From assembly GCA_001600415.1 (NCBI GenBank), contig BCJX01000001.1, positions 1,162,303 to 1,226,302 of the forward strand: a stretch of 64,000 nucleotides of DNA, written 5' to 3'. Within the stretch, counting starts at the first letter, position 1, and the number at the start of each line of letters is the position of its first letter. A program made the position numbers and the translations under genes. The DNA is from Pascua guehoae. Taxonomy: Eukaryota > Basidiomycota > Tremellomycetes > Trichosporonales > Trichosporonaceae. Positions 24,088 to 36,115 of this stretch are shown piece after piece. The notes beneath the pieces are model-generated. The model had not been told where the DNA came from. It ran no database searches and was given only the letters and a program-made list of their open reading frames with translations.

Positions 24088-27000
24088 CCGTCGAGCGAAA
24101 GAGTGAGTCCTTAAACTTGCCAAAGAGGCTAAAGCAGCCCGTGTCTAAGTCACTCGTTGATCATGTTCCGAGGGTGCTAGCCATGCTGCTGTGGTCCCAA
24201 AGTCGATTCTAGCGATGACGCTTGCATTGCTTGGTTCGACATTGCACATGGCCCATGCACCAGTGCTCGTTACGGCCAGCACGAGCCCCTGCGCCCCCGC
24301 GGATACGCATGCTTCCGAATGCCGCATACGGGACGCACGTGCAGCTGTGCAGCTGCTGTGCAGGGTTGCGGGGGTGGTAGTGCAAATGGGGAGCAGTTTA
24401 GTGCACTACTGTAGACTGGTAGGGTAGTGGATTCCATGATATTGGGGGGGGGGGGGAATGAATTATTACGACGGAGGCGCAGGCCCATGACATGGCAGAT
24501 GACCGATCCGAGGAATGAATGGAATGGCTGCCCTGATGCAGGATCGGCATCCTCGGCGGGCGGGGGCGGCGGCGGCACGGGCCGCTATCCAGAGTTGCCA
24601 TGTTGCCACTCGTTTGCCGAGGCAATACGTCATTCCTCCACGGCTGCCACAAACGGTCAGTCACACTACCAAGACGCAATTCGCCAGCCTGGAGGAATCC
24701 CGGGGCAGCATTGCTATGCTATTGTTGTCTAAAAGTCTTCCCTTTCAATCTAGACGCGAATACAGGCAAGAAACAACGGTCTACAGGCTCTAGTACGGAG
24801 GATCCCCGGAGAGACTGCCTACGCTACTATGGCCCTAGCGTCAAGTGCCCGGGCGTCTGGCGCCCATGGGGCACAGCAACGGCTTCAACAGGGCGTCCAT
24901 GGACTGTCTCCTCGTGCCATCCGTCCTTCTGACCCGGGGCTACGAGTTCGACTCGACGCAGTCGTTGCCCGCAAATCAAATATCGGCTTGTCATTGACGA
25001 TGGGCGCACGCTTGGTATCGATTACTGTAAATCCATCGGGGGCCCAGGCGGTGTAGCTTCCGCCCATCCAGTCCATCGTCACCAGGACGGGAGGGGTGGA
25101 GGGGCATCAGCTCATCAGGCGAAGTGGTACTTGCAAACAGCAATGACCTGGACGGACAATTATTACTTTCAGGACCAAAGCTATGCTGTGTGGGTCATTA
25201 GCAAATGGGCCGAATCTAAAAGCTAGTTTCCCCACTGAACCGAAAGGAAGCGGTTGATTTTGGTCGCCCGCCGTTCATGTCAAGCTAATAATAGCTGATG
25301 AGCTCTCTGATCATTCTGGAACGGAGCGGGGGTGCTGAGGCATGCAAGGTCCTTTTGGATGGCCGCGCATAGCTCATAGCCTGCTCTCTTGGTAGAGGAT
25401 CGGCCTATCGGACCGCAGATGGTGCAAAGTTTGATCGCGTTCAGACGACGGAAATCTTCGATATGGCAATTTCGCACCAGAGTAAACTTTATACTCGACC
25501 CAGATGATCACAACCAGCTTTGGGCCCCGCCCATCACGTGCCTCACTGTACGTGTCGCTTGTGCCTATGGTAGATAACGACTTGGCCACTTGTCGGATCA
25601 CAATGGCCCCTCTTCACCAGCTTGCTACAAGACAACGATCACACACCGGCATCCCGTACAGGGTATACGAACCTCAAGCACTGTAGACTCAACGGGTATA
25701 CAAAGCACAGAGCATTTGAGTTGAGTATGATGCTATGCAGCTGGGCAACAGGGCTCGTGGCGGTGCCACAAAAACGAGACAAGGTTCTCATCTGAACCCA
25801 ACATTGCCAACTCGCAGTCCCCGTGCCATAATGGTGGAATCGTCTGCACGAGCCTGCGTACGTGCTGTGCTGTGCTCTAGACATCGGAACACCCGTTTCG
25901 TTCTGCAATATGCCACGCAGTAGCACGGCAGCACAGCACTGGCCTCCACCGGATCCGCCACCGCCACTGCGCTCGGACGCGTCGACGCGTAATCGTTCTT
26001 TCATGTCAACTTTGACCACCACTGCACGCACCCGCTGGCCGCTGGTCGTTTGAGAAACGGGGCGCAGTAGCAATCACTGCTATGTCGTATCACATGACCC
26101 GCTGCGCACGGGGCCACAATCCGCTGTGGCCAGGCCGGCCAGGCCTCCCATCATCACCCCAATGTTGCTGCAGCCAATTTGCCACCCGTTACCGCCGGAA
26201 CTGACACGGTTGTGCCGCGCGCGCATGCCACGTACTGGGTGGCAGTGTGGTGGGTGATAGTGATATGCCCCCCACATGCCCCGCAGCATGTACCCTTTAC
26301 GGTATCAAACTGTTTTGAAACACATCAAGAAACAGGGTGAGGCGCTCCAGGCTGGCCACGCTCCGAGCTGGGAAGAGAGACAGTTATTGGGACGGCAGTA
26401 TCTCACACGGTGCACACAGTGCCAAAGACACAGGAGGAGCTTGGGCAAACTGTTTTCAGCTCAAGCCTGCGACTTTGCATGGTGAGTATAACTCCATCCA
26501 TCACGGCCCGAAGGTGCATGATACATACCGACGATAAACATGTGTTTGAAACGACAAGAAGCATGGGACCAAATGTGCACAGTGGCGTCTGGGCCCACTT
26601 GATAAACCTGACGCACCGACGGCACGGGGGCAGACAGACGAACAATAATAACAAACATGAACACAACAGGAAGACGGGAGACGTAACTCTGCGTCATTCA
26701 CTACGCGGGGCTGGGGGGTAGGGTATGCAGCATTCCACAGACTCTGCATCACTGCATGACCCCGATTCTGGGGCATGTGTGGAGAAAAGGGCCATGTGGC
26801 CACGTTGTACTCTGCTCCCCTCGGCCCCTCGGTCCCTTTCCTTGCACAGTACACGTTGTAGTAATGCTCCCATGGTCCATCACACCGACTTAGACCCATT
26901 CACACCTTAGACATGGTGCACATCCACACCGCACATGAAAAAAAGGGGGGGCCTGGCTCATCATGCCCATCACCTGGGATACCGTACGTCGTGCGCGCGC

Positions 27001-27173
27001 GTGCCCCTGTCCCCTTGAGGTATCGGCGCGAGCAACGAGAATGAAACCAGACACAACAAGTATAGCGCACTGGCATTCTCCACCACTACCATTCTTTGTT
27101 TTCCCCAAATCACCAAGTCACACAACCACCATCCCCGCCACCCCCATCCCCATCGCCACCACTCTCGACCTCA
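24088..27173. other. 3.1-kb intergenic region
   Basis: No gene could be supported on either strand. A 13-G homopolymer lies at 24444-24456. A short minus-strand open frame at 24827-25076 (starting near MDWMGGSYTAW) has no recognisable family and may be a relic. The A/C-rich stretch near 27050-27170 is probably the leader of the following gene. Confidence 0.45.
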
Positions 27174-28791
27174 ATGGCACGCAAAGCACCCCGCCGCCGC
27201 ACCCGTCCCGCCACCGCCCAACCGCAGGCCAAGCGGGCGAGGACGGCCAAGACGGACCCCGACGTTGTCAAGCTCGACCCGGGAGCCGAGGGGAGACTGG
27301 GGATGACGGGAGCGGCGGGCACTAGCGCGGGCGTGGGCGTGGGCGCTGGCCTGGACGTTGGCGTGCTCGGCGCCGTGCAGAGTAGCCAAGCAAGCAAAGG
27401 GAGTCTGGGGGCCAAAGCCCACCCAGAGGACACAGTGTTGGAGCCAAGGGGCCCGAGCGCCCCCTCATCCTTCCCCCCTGCACCCTCCCTCCCTGGACCA
27501 GAAGCCCGCACGGGCCAGACGTGCACACCGAAGACACAACCAGTAGAAACGGCCCCACACACACCGGAAACAACAACAGCGAGTCCAGAAACGCGTCTCG
27601 CAGCGGCGAGCCCGAGCGAGGCGGACACGCCCATCCCGACGCCGTGCGACATGGACGTGGACATTCCCGTCGCCGATGCCGACATGGACGCTGCCTCGGT
27701 GGCGATGGATGACAGCACTCAGGGTGTACATGCCTCGATGGCGCACGACCCGCAGCACGTACCGCCGCCGCACACACACACGGGGCGCCCTCACGGCCCC
27801 GTTGGCGTCCCTGCCCCCGCTCAGGCCCAAGTGCAACGAGTCGAACCCCAGCCGGGCCCAGCCCACCCAGTCGCCACCACACCCGCTCCCCCTCCGGGAC
27901 TCGCCGACATTGCCGCCGCCAAACTCACCGCGGCAATGGTATGTCCCCCGTCTGGTGACTTTACTGATTCTGCAGGAACTGGCCTTCCGTTCCGTCGTCG
28001 ACGCGTCAGAGGTCCAAGCTCACGCGGCCCGAGGCACGGGCACGGACGGGGCAGGTCGGTCGAGCTCGAGCGCGCCGTCATCCTCTACGAGTACCAACCC
28101 CAGCCCTAACACGAAGCCCCAACCCAACCCGTACGGCACGACCGCGGCCAACCCCCTGGGCATACCGCACGCCCACCTCGCGCCGGCGTTTATACACGCC
28201 GCACGCATGCTCTTCCCTGCAAACGAGGCGGGCGAAATGCTCTTGCTTGCCATTAAGCGTTTCTGGGCCATTGCGGCCTTGGCGCGCAGTGCGCGGGCTG
28301 CGGAAACGGGGGCCAAGGGGGCGGCAGTCGAGGCCCCCGGACGTGCAGGGTGTTCTCCGGCCCCGTTGGCGGGCACACCTGCCTCGCAGACCCGGACACC
28401 GTCAAAATCCACAGCTGCGGCCGCCACAACAGCCACGCCCGCCACGCCCTTAACCCCTGCCACCACCCCCGTAGCCCCCACAGCCACAACCGCCACAACT
28501 GCCACAGCCGCCAACACCGCCACGACCGCCACAGCCGCCACAACCACAACAACCACACCCACCACACCACCCACGACCACACCACCCACGGCTCCACCCG
28601 CCTTGCCCACAGCCACAGCACAGCTCGCACACGCCATGCACCTCGCGTTCCTCTTCTTCGTCGTCGAATGTGCCCGGTGGGGCGTGACGCCCACCCGGGG
28701 GGGGGGGGGCTCGGCCCTCATCTATGGCCGTGGGGACGCGAGTGACGACGGGGGGGGGAGGGCGTTGAGGGTGTTGGTCGTGCAGGAGTGA
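27174..28791 (+). CDS. unknown Thr/Ala/Pro-rich protein with basic N-terminus
   Basis: Two exons, 27174-27938 and 27976-28791, are separated by a 37-nt intron (GTATGT..TACTGATTCTGCAG) and give 526 aa. The N-terminus ARKAPRRRTRPATAQPQAKR is a likely nuclear localisation signal. The first half is low-complexity Pro/Ala/Asp. Just after the intron, ELAFRSVVDASEV begins a more ordered part, with helices HAHLAPAFIHAARMLFP, EMLLLAIKRFWAIAALARS and, after a Thr/Ala tract, QLAHAMHLAFLFFVVECARWG. I do not recognise the family. A 13-G run at 28697-28709 lies inside the coding region; an indel there would change the C-terminus. A G-rich assembly gap follows 19 bp after the stop. Confidence 0.55.
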
Positions 28792-28810
28792 AGAGATGGG
28801 CAGGGGGGGG

Positions 28811-28910
28811 NNNNNNNNNNNNNNNNNNNNNNNNNNNNNNNNNNNNNNNNNNNNNNNNNNNNNNNNNNNNNNNNNNNNNNNNNNNNNNNNNNNNNNNNNN
28901 NNNNNNNNNN
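28811..28910. other. assembly gap (100 N)
   Basis: Run of exactly 100 N flanked by G-runs, so the true length is unknown. It appears to be a sequencing dropout at G-rich DNA. Confidence 0.98.
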
Positions 28911-29590
28911 AAGGGGGGCTGGAGAAGGGAAAACAGAGGAGGGGGAGGAGAAAAATGATACCCGGGAGGGGGGGGGGAGAGAAAGGGACGCAAGGCGGGG
29001 ACTAGATGGCGTACCATGTTGCCAACAAGTGGACGAGTCACCCGTGACGCAGAAGTCCAATCGGGCCCACTGTAGACTGAACTGCATAAAACGAGTAGAG
29101 TCTGTATTCTGTAAGAAGGGTAGTGCATAGATAATGTAGATGTGTACTGTACCATGTACTATGCTGTCCCCGCCAATATCCACCTCACGGGTATGGATAT
29201 CGCATTCGGCCCTCTCATCTCGTCTCGTCTCGTCGGGTCGCGTCTCACACGCCCAACTTGATGTACCGCACAGTGGTTGCCAGGGTCCGACCAAACGATG
29301 CCCACTGGGCGCCACTCCCATTCTGTACCGTGCGACTCGTACCACCTCGCCGGGCGGAGATCCGAGGCTTTGGCTTTGGGCCAAGCATCCGACCCCACCA
29401 GGGAGGCAGTCGCAGCCGCAAGCCGCGGTCGGCCACTTTACCATGGTACCATGGTCGCCTTGGAGTGGCAAACCCCACCATCCCCAACACCAGTCCTCGC
29501 GGCTAGCAGCTAGGGGCTGGCAGTGGCCAGTGGCTTGTGGCACCGCCACGGGGGCCGTGGCGACTGCCTTCCCAATGCGTCTTTGTAAGA

Positions 29591-29674
29591 GGTCCGATAG
29601 TACAGTGGTTTAGTACACAGGTTTTTGAAGCGCCTTGAATACCTGGAACCTGGGTTCGAACCCCAGTCAGACCT
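29591..29674 (+). tRNA. probable tRNA-Gln(TTG) with short intron
   Basis: Acceptor GGTCCGA faces TCAGACC, with one C-A mismatch at pair 5-68. The T arm is CTGGG TTCGAAC CCCAG and the D arm GTAC..GTAC. Anticodon stem CAGGT/ACCTG contains TTTTGA, giving anticodon TTG, and an inferred 11-nt intron (about 29627-29637) lies after position 37. Discriminator T fits eukaryotic tRNA-Gln. The mismatch and the lack of an immediate T-run (TTTT only at about 29713) leave some doubt that it is functional. Confidence 0.7.
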
Positions 29675-29994
29675 TGGCCTGTTGGGGAGATCCTGGGACG
29701 GGTAATGTTCTTTTAGGCGGCCAACCTGTTGGGGCAGGCTGTCCAAGTGTCAAGTGTGCAACGAATGGCATGCCTGATGACTTGTGTCACTCTGGAGTGA
29801 CCTCTTTGTCGCTTGGTCTTTTGCCACTCAGTGGCAGGAAACTTGCCTGTGCACTCTCTGCATCACGCACGAGTGCTGACGAATCTTGATGAGAGGAAGG
29901 TACCGAGAGAATCGTTGGGGTGGTATGTCACCATACTCGTGTTCCGCCAAATACCGCTGAAGCACTGACGTCTTGGTGACCTCTCTACCAACGG

Positions 29995-30069
29995 GGTCGC
30001 CTACCCATGCCCTCTCTAGGTCTCATCGTACGAGGTCGCCTACCCACGCCCTCTAGGTCTCATCGTACA
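29995..30069. repeat. two-copy tandem repeat, about 37-39 bp unit
   Basis: The unit GGTCGCCTACCCA(T/C)GCC is followed by CTCTAGGTCTCATCGTAC. It occurs at 29995 and again at about 30034, with a 2-base CT difference. It lies in the 3' flank of the bHLH gene. Confidence 0.85.
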
Positions 30070-30145
30070 TGGTCTATAGTGTTCATATATTACATCTATA
30101 TACTGTCCCTGATGTCACCGTCCCTGCGTGTATCCTGCACACTGC

Positions 30146-33100
30146 TCAGTCGCCAGCCCCACTCGCACTGACCCGTCTACTGCTCTTCGCGCTGCTGGCA
30201 CCGCTCGTGCTCCTGCTCGGTCGCTTGGTAGGCCCCAGATGAGGACTCTTGCCCACCGCGCCGCCCTTTTTCCTTGTCTGCTGCGAGGGCGCGGGGATGG
30301 CAGGTCGGTCGTCGTCGACCTCCATGTCGTCGTCGTCTTCGTCCGATCCCAGATCGTCCTCTTCGCCCTCGAGCATGTCCATCTCGAGCAGGTCCTCGCC
30401 CTCGTCGCCGCGCACCTCGTCCTCTGCGGCGTCCGGGTCGCCAAGACCGCGCAGACGGCGCACCTCGTCGCGCAGCTTGTCAATGTATGCGTCGCGCTTT
30501 TCGACCTTGTCGTGCAGGCGGACAATGTACTCGTTGGAGAATTTCAGCAGCGCAACCTTGGACACGCCGCGATTTGGATTGTCATCGGGGACGAGTGACG
30601 ATTTCGGCAACAAGCGCGGTGCAGACGAGCCCGGGATCGGCTCGCCAGACTCGGGGTCGAGCGCCTCGGTGTTGATCGGGGGCAGGAGCAGACGAAGCTC
30701 GTCAAACCCGGCCTTGAGACTGTCGCGGCGTTTTTGCTCGGCCGCCTTGTGCGACGTGCGTCGCGTCTCGGGCTCGGCATTGGCAGCGGCCGCTGCTGCT
30801 GCATTCTTTGCCGCTGCGTTGTTAGCACATTCCCTCGTCCCTTGCTCTCGACTCACCAGCACGAACCCCCACCCCGCCAGGGGGTCGGATCGCGAGCGCG
30901 CGCTTGGCTGCTGCTGCACCGCCTGATGGAACCAGTCGGCTGCCACGCTTGGGCACGTTGATGACGGGCGGGGTTGGCTTCTTGGCCGCCGCGACTGGTC
31001 GGGCAGGTTGGGCAGACGACGATGATGCGGCATTCTGTGCCACAGGCGAGGTCTCTGCCGACGGCCCTCCTTGGCGCGGCTCGCCGTCGGCTTTCAGGTT
31101 CATGAGGCTCGCGGGCGTCATGGGCATTAAACTCTTTGGTCGGCCACCTGGCGGTGGTACCGGGGGTGGGGGCATGATGAGCGCGAGGTCGACGGGTGAC
31201 GGCGTACTCGAATCGCTGGCAGCGTGCTGCTGCTGCTGTTGCTGCTGCTGATGCTGCTGAACACCGCGCTGGTCGATCGCAGCAGGAGGGAGGAAGCCCA
31301 TGCCTGCCTGTGACGAGCTGGGTATCTTGAATGCCATTGGCGACGTGGTGACGCTATTTGATCCGTGGCGCCCATGCGAGCGGTGGTGCGTCGGCTTCAT
31401 CATCGGCGACGGACGCGACTTTGCAGGAAGACTGCCGCGGTGCGGACCCGTCGAGCCAGATGCACCAATGGCTGGTGAGGGATTGCTCGGCCCAATGACT
31501 GGGGATCCCTGGTGGGTGGCGTCCGACGGACCACCGGCGCCATCGAGGAAGCCTTGCAGTGCAGAGAGATAGTCTCCATCGACTTCAGTATCGTTCTGCG
31601 GCGCGAGGGCAGGGGAGAGCGTCTGCTGTGCACCGCCCGACGACCCAACAGGATTGAGCGCAGGCGAGGACAGCGCCGAGAGCGGATGTGGCTGCCGATG
31701 GTGTTGGCTGTGGAGACCCGGGGACAGGTGGGCAGCAGCAGCACGGAGGGCGGCAGACCGGCTGACTGCGGGTTCGAGCGCTGGTGACGTGAGTGGTGAA
31801 AAGTAGCTACCGGGGCTCGGCGTGCTAATGGACCCGGCCGAGTGGCCACTACCGCTTGCCCCGCCCTGGTTGAGTCCCGAATGCCGTTGCTGGTTATGTT
31901 GGGCTGACAAGTACGGCGAACCAGAAGACGCGGCCACCGCAGCGGCTGTCGCCTGCAGCTGCCGCTGCTGCTCTTGCAAAAGCGCGAGCTGCTCTTGGAA
32001 CTGCCGCTGTTGTTGCTGCAGTTTCTCGAGCGCATGGCGGTTGGCGTTCAGTTGGCCGCCACTGTGGAAGGCGACCTGGCTCACGGGCGACGCATAATTG
32101 GAATTGGTGTGGTGCGACAACGCGGGTGAGAGCAGCAGAGCACCGTTGAACTGAGGGCGTCAGATCAAATAACACAGTCACAACACCAATGGCTGGTCGT
32201 ACGCTCATACGCACGTTGTCCATGCCTTCAATCATCTCGCTGCGAGCAAGCATTTCGAGCTGCATGGGACTCATGAGGTCCATGCGCACGTCTGGAAGCA
32301 TTTCGCCACTGGGGCCTGCAGGGAGTCAGCGGCAAGTCGCGACTGGAGGGGTAGTAGTGGGCGCGCGAGAGAGATACGCACCAGGCGTGAGAAGGCCCAC
32401 GCCGGCGAGGACGCTTTGTGCGCTAAACTTTCGCTGAGGCATATGGGGGCGATGTTCGGGCAACGCACCCTGGGAGGCTGCTTCCGGTTGCTGCGACGAC
32501 GACGACGACGATTGCGCAGGAGGCGACGTGAGGAACATTTGGGCCATGGCACCGTATGGCGATTGCGGGTTGGTGGCCCCGAAGAATGGCGACTGCATGT
32601 GAATCGACTCTAGCTGTGAGGTGGTCAGCGATGCTCCGAAGGCCAACAACGAGGCCGTGAGACACGCAATCAGCAGATCAACGTACCTGATGCTGCAGCA
32701 TGCCAGCCTGCATGGCGTCATAAGCCGAGCCTGAGACATCCATGTTGGCGTACTCATTCGAGGCATCCAGCGAGGGCGTATTGTGGCCAGAGCCAGGCAC
32801 GTGTTGTTGCCCGCCATGACCCGACGAGTGTCCACCAGAGCCCGAGGCCTGGTGGTCGTCCATTCTGTGGTTGTTGTTGTTGTGGCTTGTGTGATGCGCG
32901 TGGGAAGACGACTGCGAGTGCGAGTGCGAGTGCGAGTGGTGGTGGGGCTCAAGGCTGATCGGCGACGGGTCGTCGAGTGGAGTGTCCGGATCCCCTTGGC
33001 TACCGTGACCAGCTCCGTCGCGGCCGCCGTGGCCGCCGTGCGCGTGCGACTGCGAGAATGAGTGGTTGCGCGAGTGGGACGCCGATGCGGAAGCCGAGGC

Positions 33101-33250
33101 AGCGGCAGACGCGTCGCCAACTGCTCCGGTTGGTGACTCAAAGTCGTGGGTCGCTCCCGGCGAGCCGTCGAGGCCAGCAAGCGAGAGAAAGTCGAGCGAC
33201 GAGTAGTACAAGTTTTGTGTCCCAGGTGAGAGGGCCTGCGCGTTTTCCAT
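30146..33250 (-). CDS. bHLH transcription factor, large, Gln-rich
   Basis: Exons 32687-33250, 32382-32613, 32215-32315, 30857-32150 and 30146-30813 give 952 aa. The N-terminus is Ser/His/Gly-rich. A Gln-rich coiled segment (LEKLQQQQRQFQEQLALLQE) follows near residue 325. The basic helix is RRTSHKAAEQKRRDSLKAGF near residue 747; its His/Glu/Arg pattern (H-x3-E-x3-R) is that of E-box CANNTG binders. Helix 2 is KVALLKFSNEYIVRLHDKVE, followed by a leucine-bearing coil and an acidic stretch. The loop between the helices is about 35-40 residues, unusually long. It should be a nuclear dimeric regulator; its targets cannot be inferred. It is not the SREBP type, which has Tyr in place of the key Arg. 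Confidence 0.88.
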
Positions 33251-36115
33251 GTCGGGATCCTGTGTGTTCGAGCGTTGTGGAAAGGTGCAGTGGCGCAGAG
33301 GACAAACCAGAGAAGAGTCGATGCGGGGAAGGCTGTCCCAGAGTGGTGAGGTTCAAGTGCGCGCGTGACAGTCGGCCGACCTCAGCTGAGATGTGTTCGG
33401 CCCGGCTTCAGCGCAGAGTCCGCCGGTTGGTAGTGAGATGTGCGGGTCGTGGTTCAAGGCGTGCGCGTAGAATGGTCGAGCACGATGGGCCTCGGACCCC
33501 GGGATGGACACGCGGGCGGACAAGAGACCGTGCGCGGTGCGGGGACACGGCCAGGGGGGGAGTAGGGTTGTTGGTGGGATTGGACGAGCTCGTAATGTCC
33601 CTCGCTACTGCTGCGGCTGCTGCGGTGCTGGTGACCGCTGTGTGGCCGCTGTGCGTTGCGGGCAGCGTTGACGAACGTGGGTTGAGAGTAGGTTGAGAGG
33701 CCAAAGGGAGCTCGGCGCGGAGGCGGCGGTGGTGGTGACCAGGGACGAGTCGACCAGACGGGAGCTTCTCTTCCGATGCTGGGCTGGGGCCTACTGTAGG
33801 CCGGGTGGGCGGTGTGGGTGTGGCGGCCTGGCCCGCTTTGGCCGTGCGGTGCAGAACGCGGGGGTAATTACGAAATCGGGGTAGTCCTGAATTTGCCTGG
33901 ATGGATGGGCGGGGGCTCTTTTTCGGGGGGCGATAAGTAAAACGTCAACAAGGTGAAAGAAAAAAAAAAAAAAAAAAAAAAAAGTCGTTGATGAGAGATG
34001 GATGTTGTTGAGAAGAAGAGGATCAAAGAGATGGAAATTAATTCTGTACATGCAGCAGCGTACAGTAAGCCATTGGCCACGCCGAGGCTGCGCCGAGAGG
34101 TACCCATATTGTAGCCTTAGCGCGCCATGGCATGTAGGCTAGAGACCAAGAGGCTAGGCGCTGCCTGCCACACCAAAACAAGGCCCATACCGCGCGCCCG
34201 GCGCCCCTACAATGACCTGGCACCAAGCCTCTGTATTCGAGCGACGATGCTACCGGCTTACTGCCGTACTTCCGGTCCGAGTCCTGTACTCTCGTCCAAC
34301 GACGTGCTCACTCACAGGACGGAACCAAAGTCGGATCTCACCTCCGCTCACCAACGCGCGAGCGACAACATGGCTTTTCCTCCAATGGGCATGGTCGCCT
34401 CTTGCGATGCCAAGCTGTGACACCCAAGTCTGCTTTGTACTGCCCTCGCGCGTTCTCCTCAACATTTGTAGCATGAATCGAGTCCCCTACATCCCAAAGC
34501 AATCCAAGCACGCCAGCACCGGGCCGCCGGCTATCCACACGTGTCCGCCAACCCTGGCGGGTCCACAACCAATCTGTCCCATCTTTTTTCCACCCTCGGG
34601 CCATTTTGCCCTCTTCATCCTCCTATCATCGTGCGCGTTACCTTGTTCCGTCCCTCGTTTCCAAGTGGCGTCACAAAGGGGGGCGGAAAAGACACGCCCA
34701 CACCTTCCAGTAATCATTATGCTTGCGGGCACCCGCGATGCGCGCGCAAACCCAGGGCCACGCAGATGTGGCGTTGCTGGGTTCATCCGAGATGCTGCCG
34801 AACATTACAAAGATGTTTACAAGGTGGTGGCGTCAATCAACCGCGGAGGCCGTCGGAGCGTAGCTTGTGTGTCTCGGGCACGTTGCCAAGTGTGCAAGCG
34901 TCAATGCACGTCGTGTGACTGGTATACCGGTCTGTCACGAGACCACAGCCATGCAGAGTTGGCTCGTGTTGCTGTGGCCTTCGTCGCGTGCAAGGAAGAA
35001 TACCGTGGGCAAAGGTGGAACAGAATAAATCGATGGCGGGCTCACTCGCCACAATATGCAGTCCCACTTCTGACGGAGGTGGATGTCGGTCCACAAAGCC
35101 CTTGGCAACTCGATGAAGTAGTCGCGAGCGCGCGAGTGTGGTTGATCACTTCCACATGGGCTCGCCCCATGCTTTCCTCCGCCCAATGCTTTCCTCCGCC
35201 CTTTGTTATCAACCCCTTTTAATCCCGACAATTACCCTCCCCCCAGTCGCGACGAAGCGCTACGCCAGCGGTGCCTAAAGCCCCCACCCCGCGGATGCCT
35301 AAAGCCCCGCCCTCGCGGATGGGTCTACTACCCGTCGCGCATCCCACAATGGGTCTTCCGACTCTAGCTACGCGTGCGTCTGCCGCTCGTGCAAAGGCGC
35401 GTGCCGCGTTCACGATATAAACGCCTGCAACGCCTGTCTGTAGCACGGCGGCCGCATCCAGCCCAGCGACTGTTGCTAAGGGTAGACGAGCGTCAGAACA
35501 AACGGCGAAGGTTGTGCCGATGTGCGGCGGATGCATGAGCGCGCGGTGAAAGACGTTGCCAGTGTGGATTGGAGGACTTGTGTATCTTGCAATGAGTTGG
35601 GCCAAGTTGTGGGAGGGCCGACTGGGAGAGACGGGAAATATGGACGAGTGGAAGAACGAGAGGGACCCGATTAGGGTCAACACTTTCACTTTGCTGGTGA
35701 TGAACATGGGTGAGGTTTGAATGTGGGATTTCGTGCTTGGGCTTTGAGAGCGGGCGTGCGCTGATATTGGGAGCTGGAACAGAGTAGTCAATAGTGTACG
35801 GCAATGCAGACTACTGCATAGGATGGGGCATAAGGTTGCTAGGATTGCGGGGTTTCAGTGTTGTCACAATTGGGCTATGCCTGCCCCACTAGCATCAGTC
35901 AACACATAGCTAGTAGGTCTCATCCATCCTCCGGGCTCGCCTCAAGGGGACAGGGAAACATCCGCTAAGCGTCGGCTACCACCATGTTATCGTGTCAGAC
36001 TATCAGACATGACGTTCAGTTGAATCACGTTAAGGATGCATAAAATCTACTGTACCTGCGACGGACCCACACTCTGTCCGCCGCGGTATCCACGACGCTA
36101 TGGTCACAGCCACAG
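33251..36115. other. 2.9-kb intergenic region
   Basis: Upstream region of the bHLH gene and 3' flank of LNP1. It holds a poly-A run (about 33961-33983), 16-bp and 24-bp two-copy tandem repeats at about 35170-35202 and 35272-35319, a possible MITE end near 34269-34288, and two open frames without family evidence. Confidence 0.5.
35219..35707 (-). CDS. doubtful unspliced 162-aa open frame
   Basis: The frame starts MFITSKVKVLTLIGSL and ends EGNCRD-stop. The start could resemble a weak signal sequence, and a central part (HIGTTFAVCSDARLPLATVA) has mixed composition. No known domain, no introns, and codon use is less G/C-third biased than neighbouring genes. Part of the C-terminus is encoded by a 24-bp tandem repeat. 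I list it only as a candidate. Confidence 0.2.
   Translation of the reverse strand: MFITSKVKVLTLIGSLSFFHSSIFPVSPSRPSHNLAQLIARYTSPPIHTGNVFHRALMHPPHIGTTFAVCSDARLPLATVAGLDAAAVLQTGVAGVYIVNAARAFARAADARVARVGRPIVGCATGSRPIREGGALGIRGVGALGTAGVALRRDWGEGNCRD

Noticed and set aside
24827..25076. Short minus-strand frame beginning MDWMGGSYTAWAPDGF
   Set aside because: Its first part has coding-like codons but no family is recognisable and no upstream exons were found. It is kept only as a possible relic.
34212..35222. 336-codon plus-strand open frame in the bHLH upstream region
   Set aside because: It has no family motif, the third-position G/C bias of real genes is missing, it contains many Cys/Trp/Pro in random order, and it overlaps a possible MITE end and tandem repeats.
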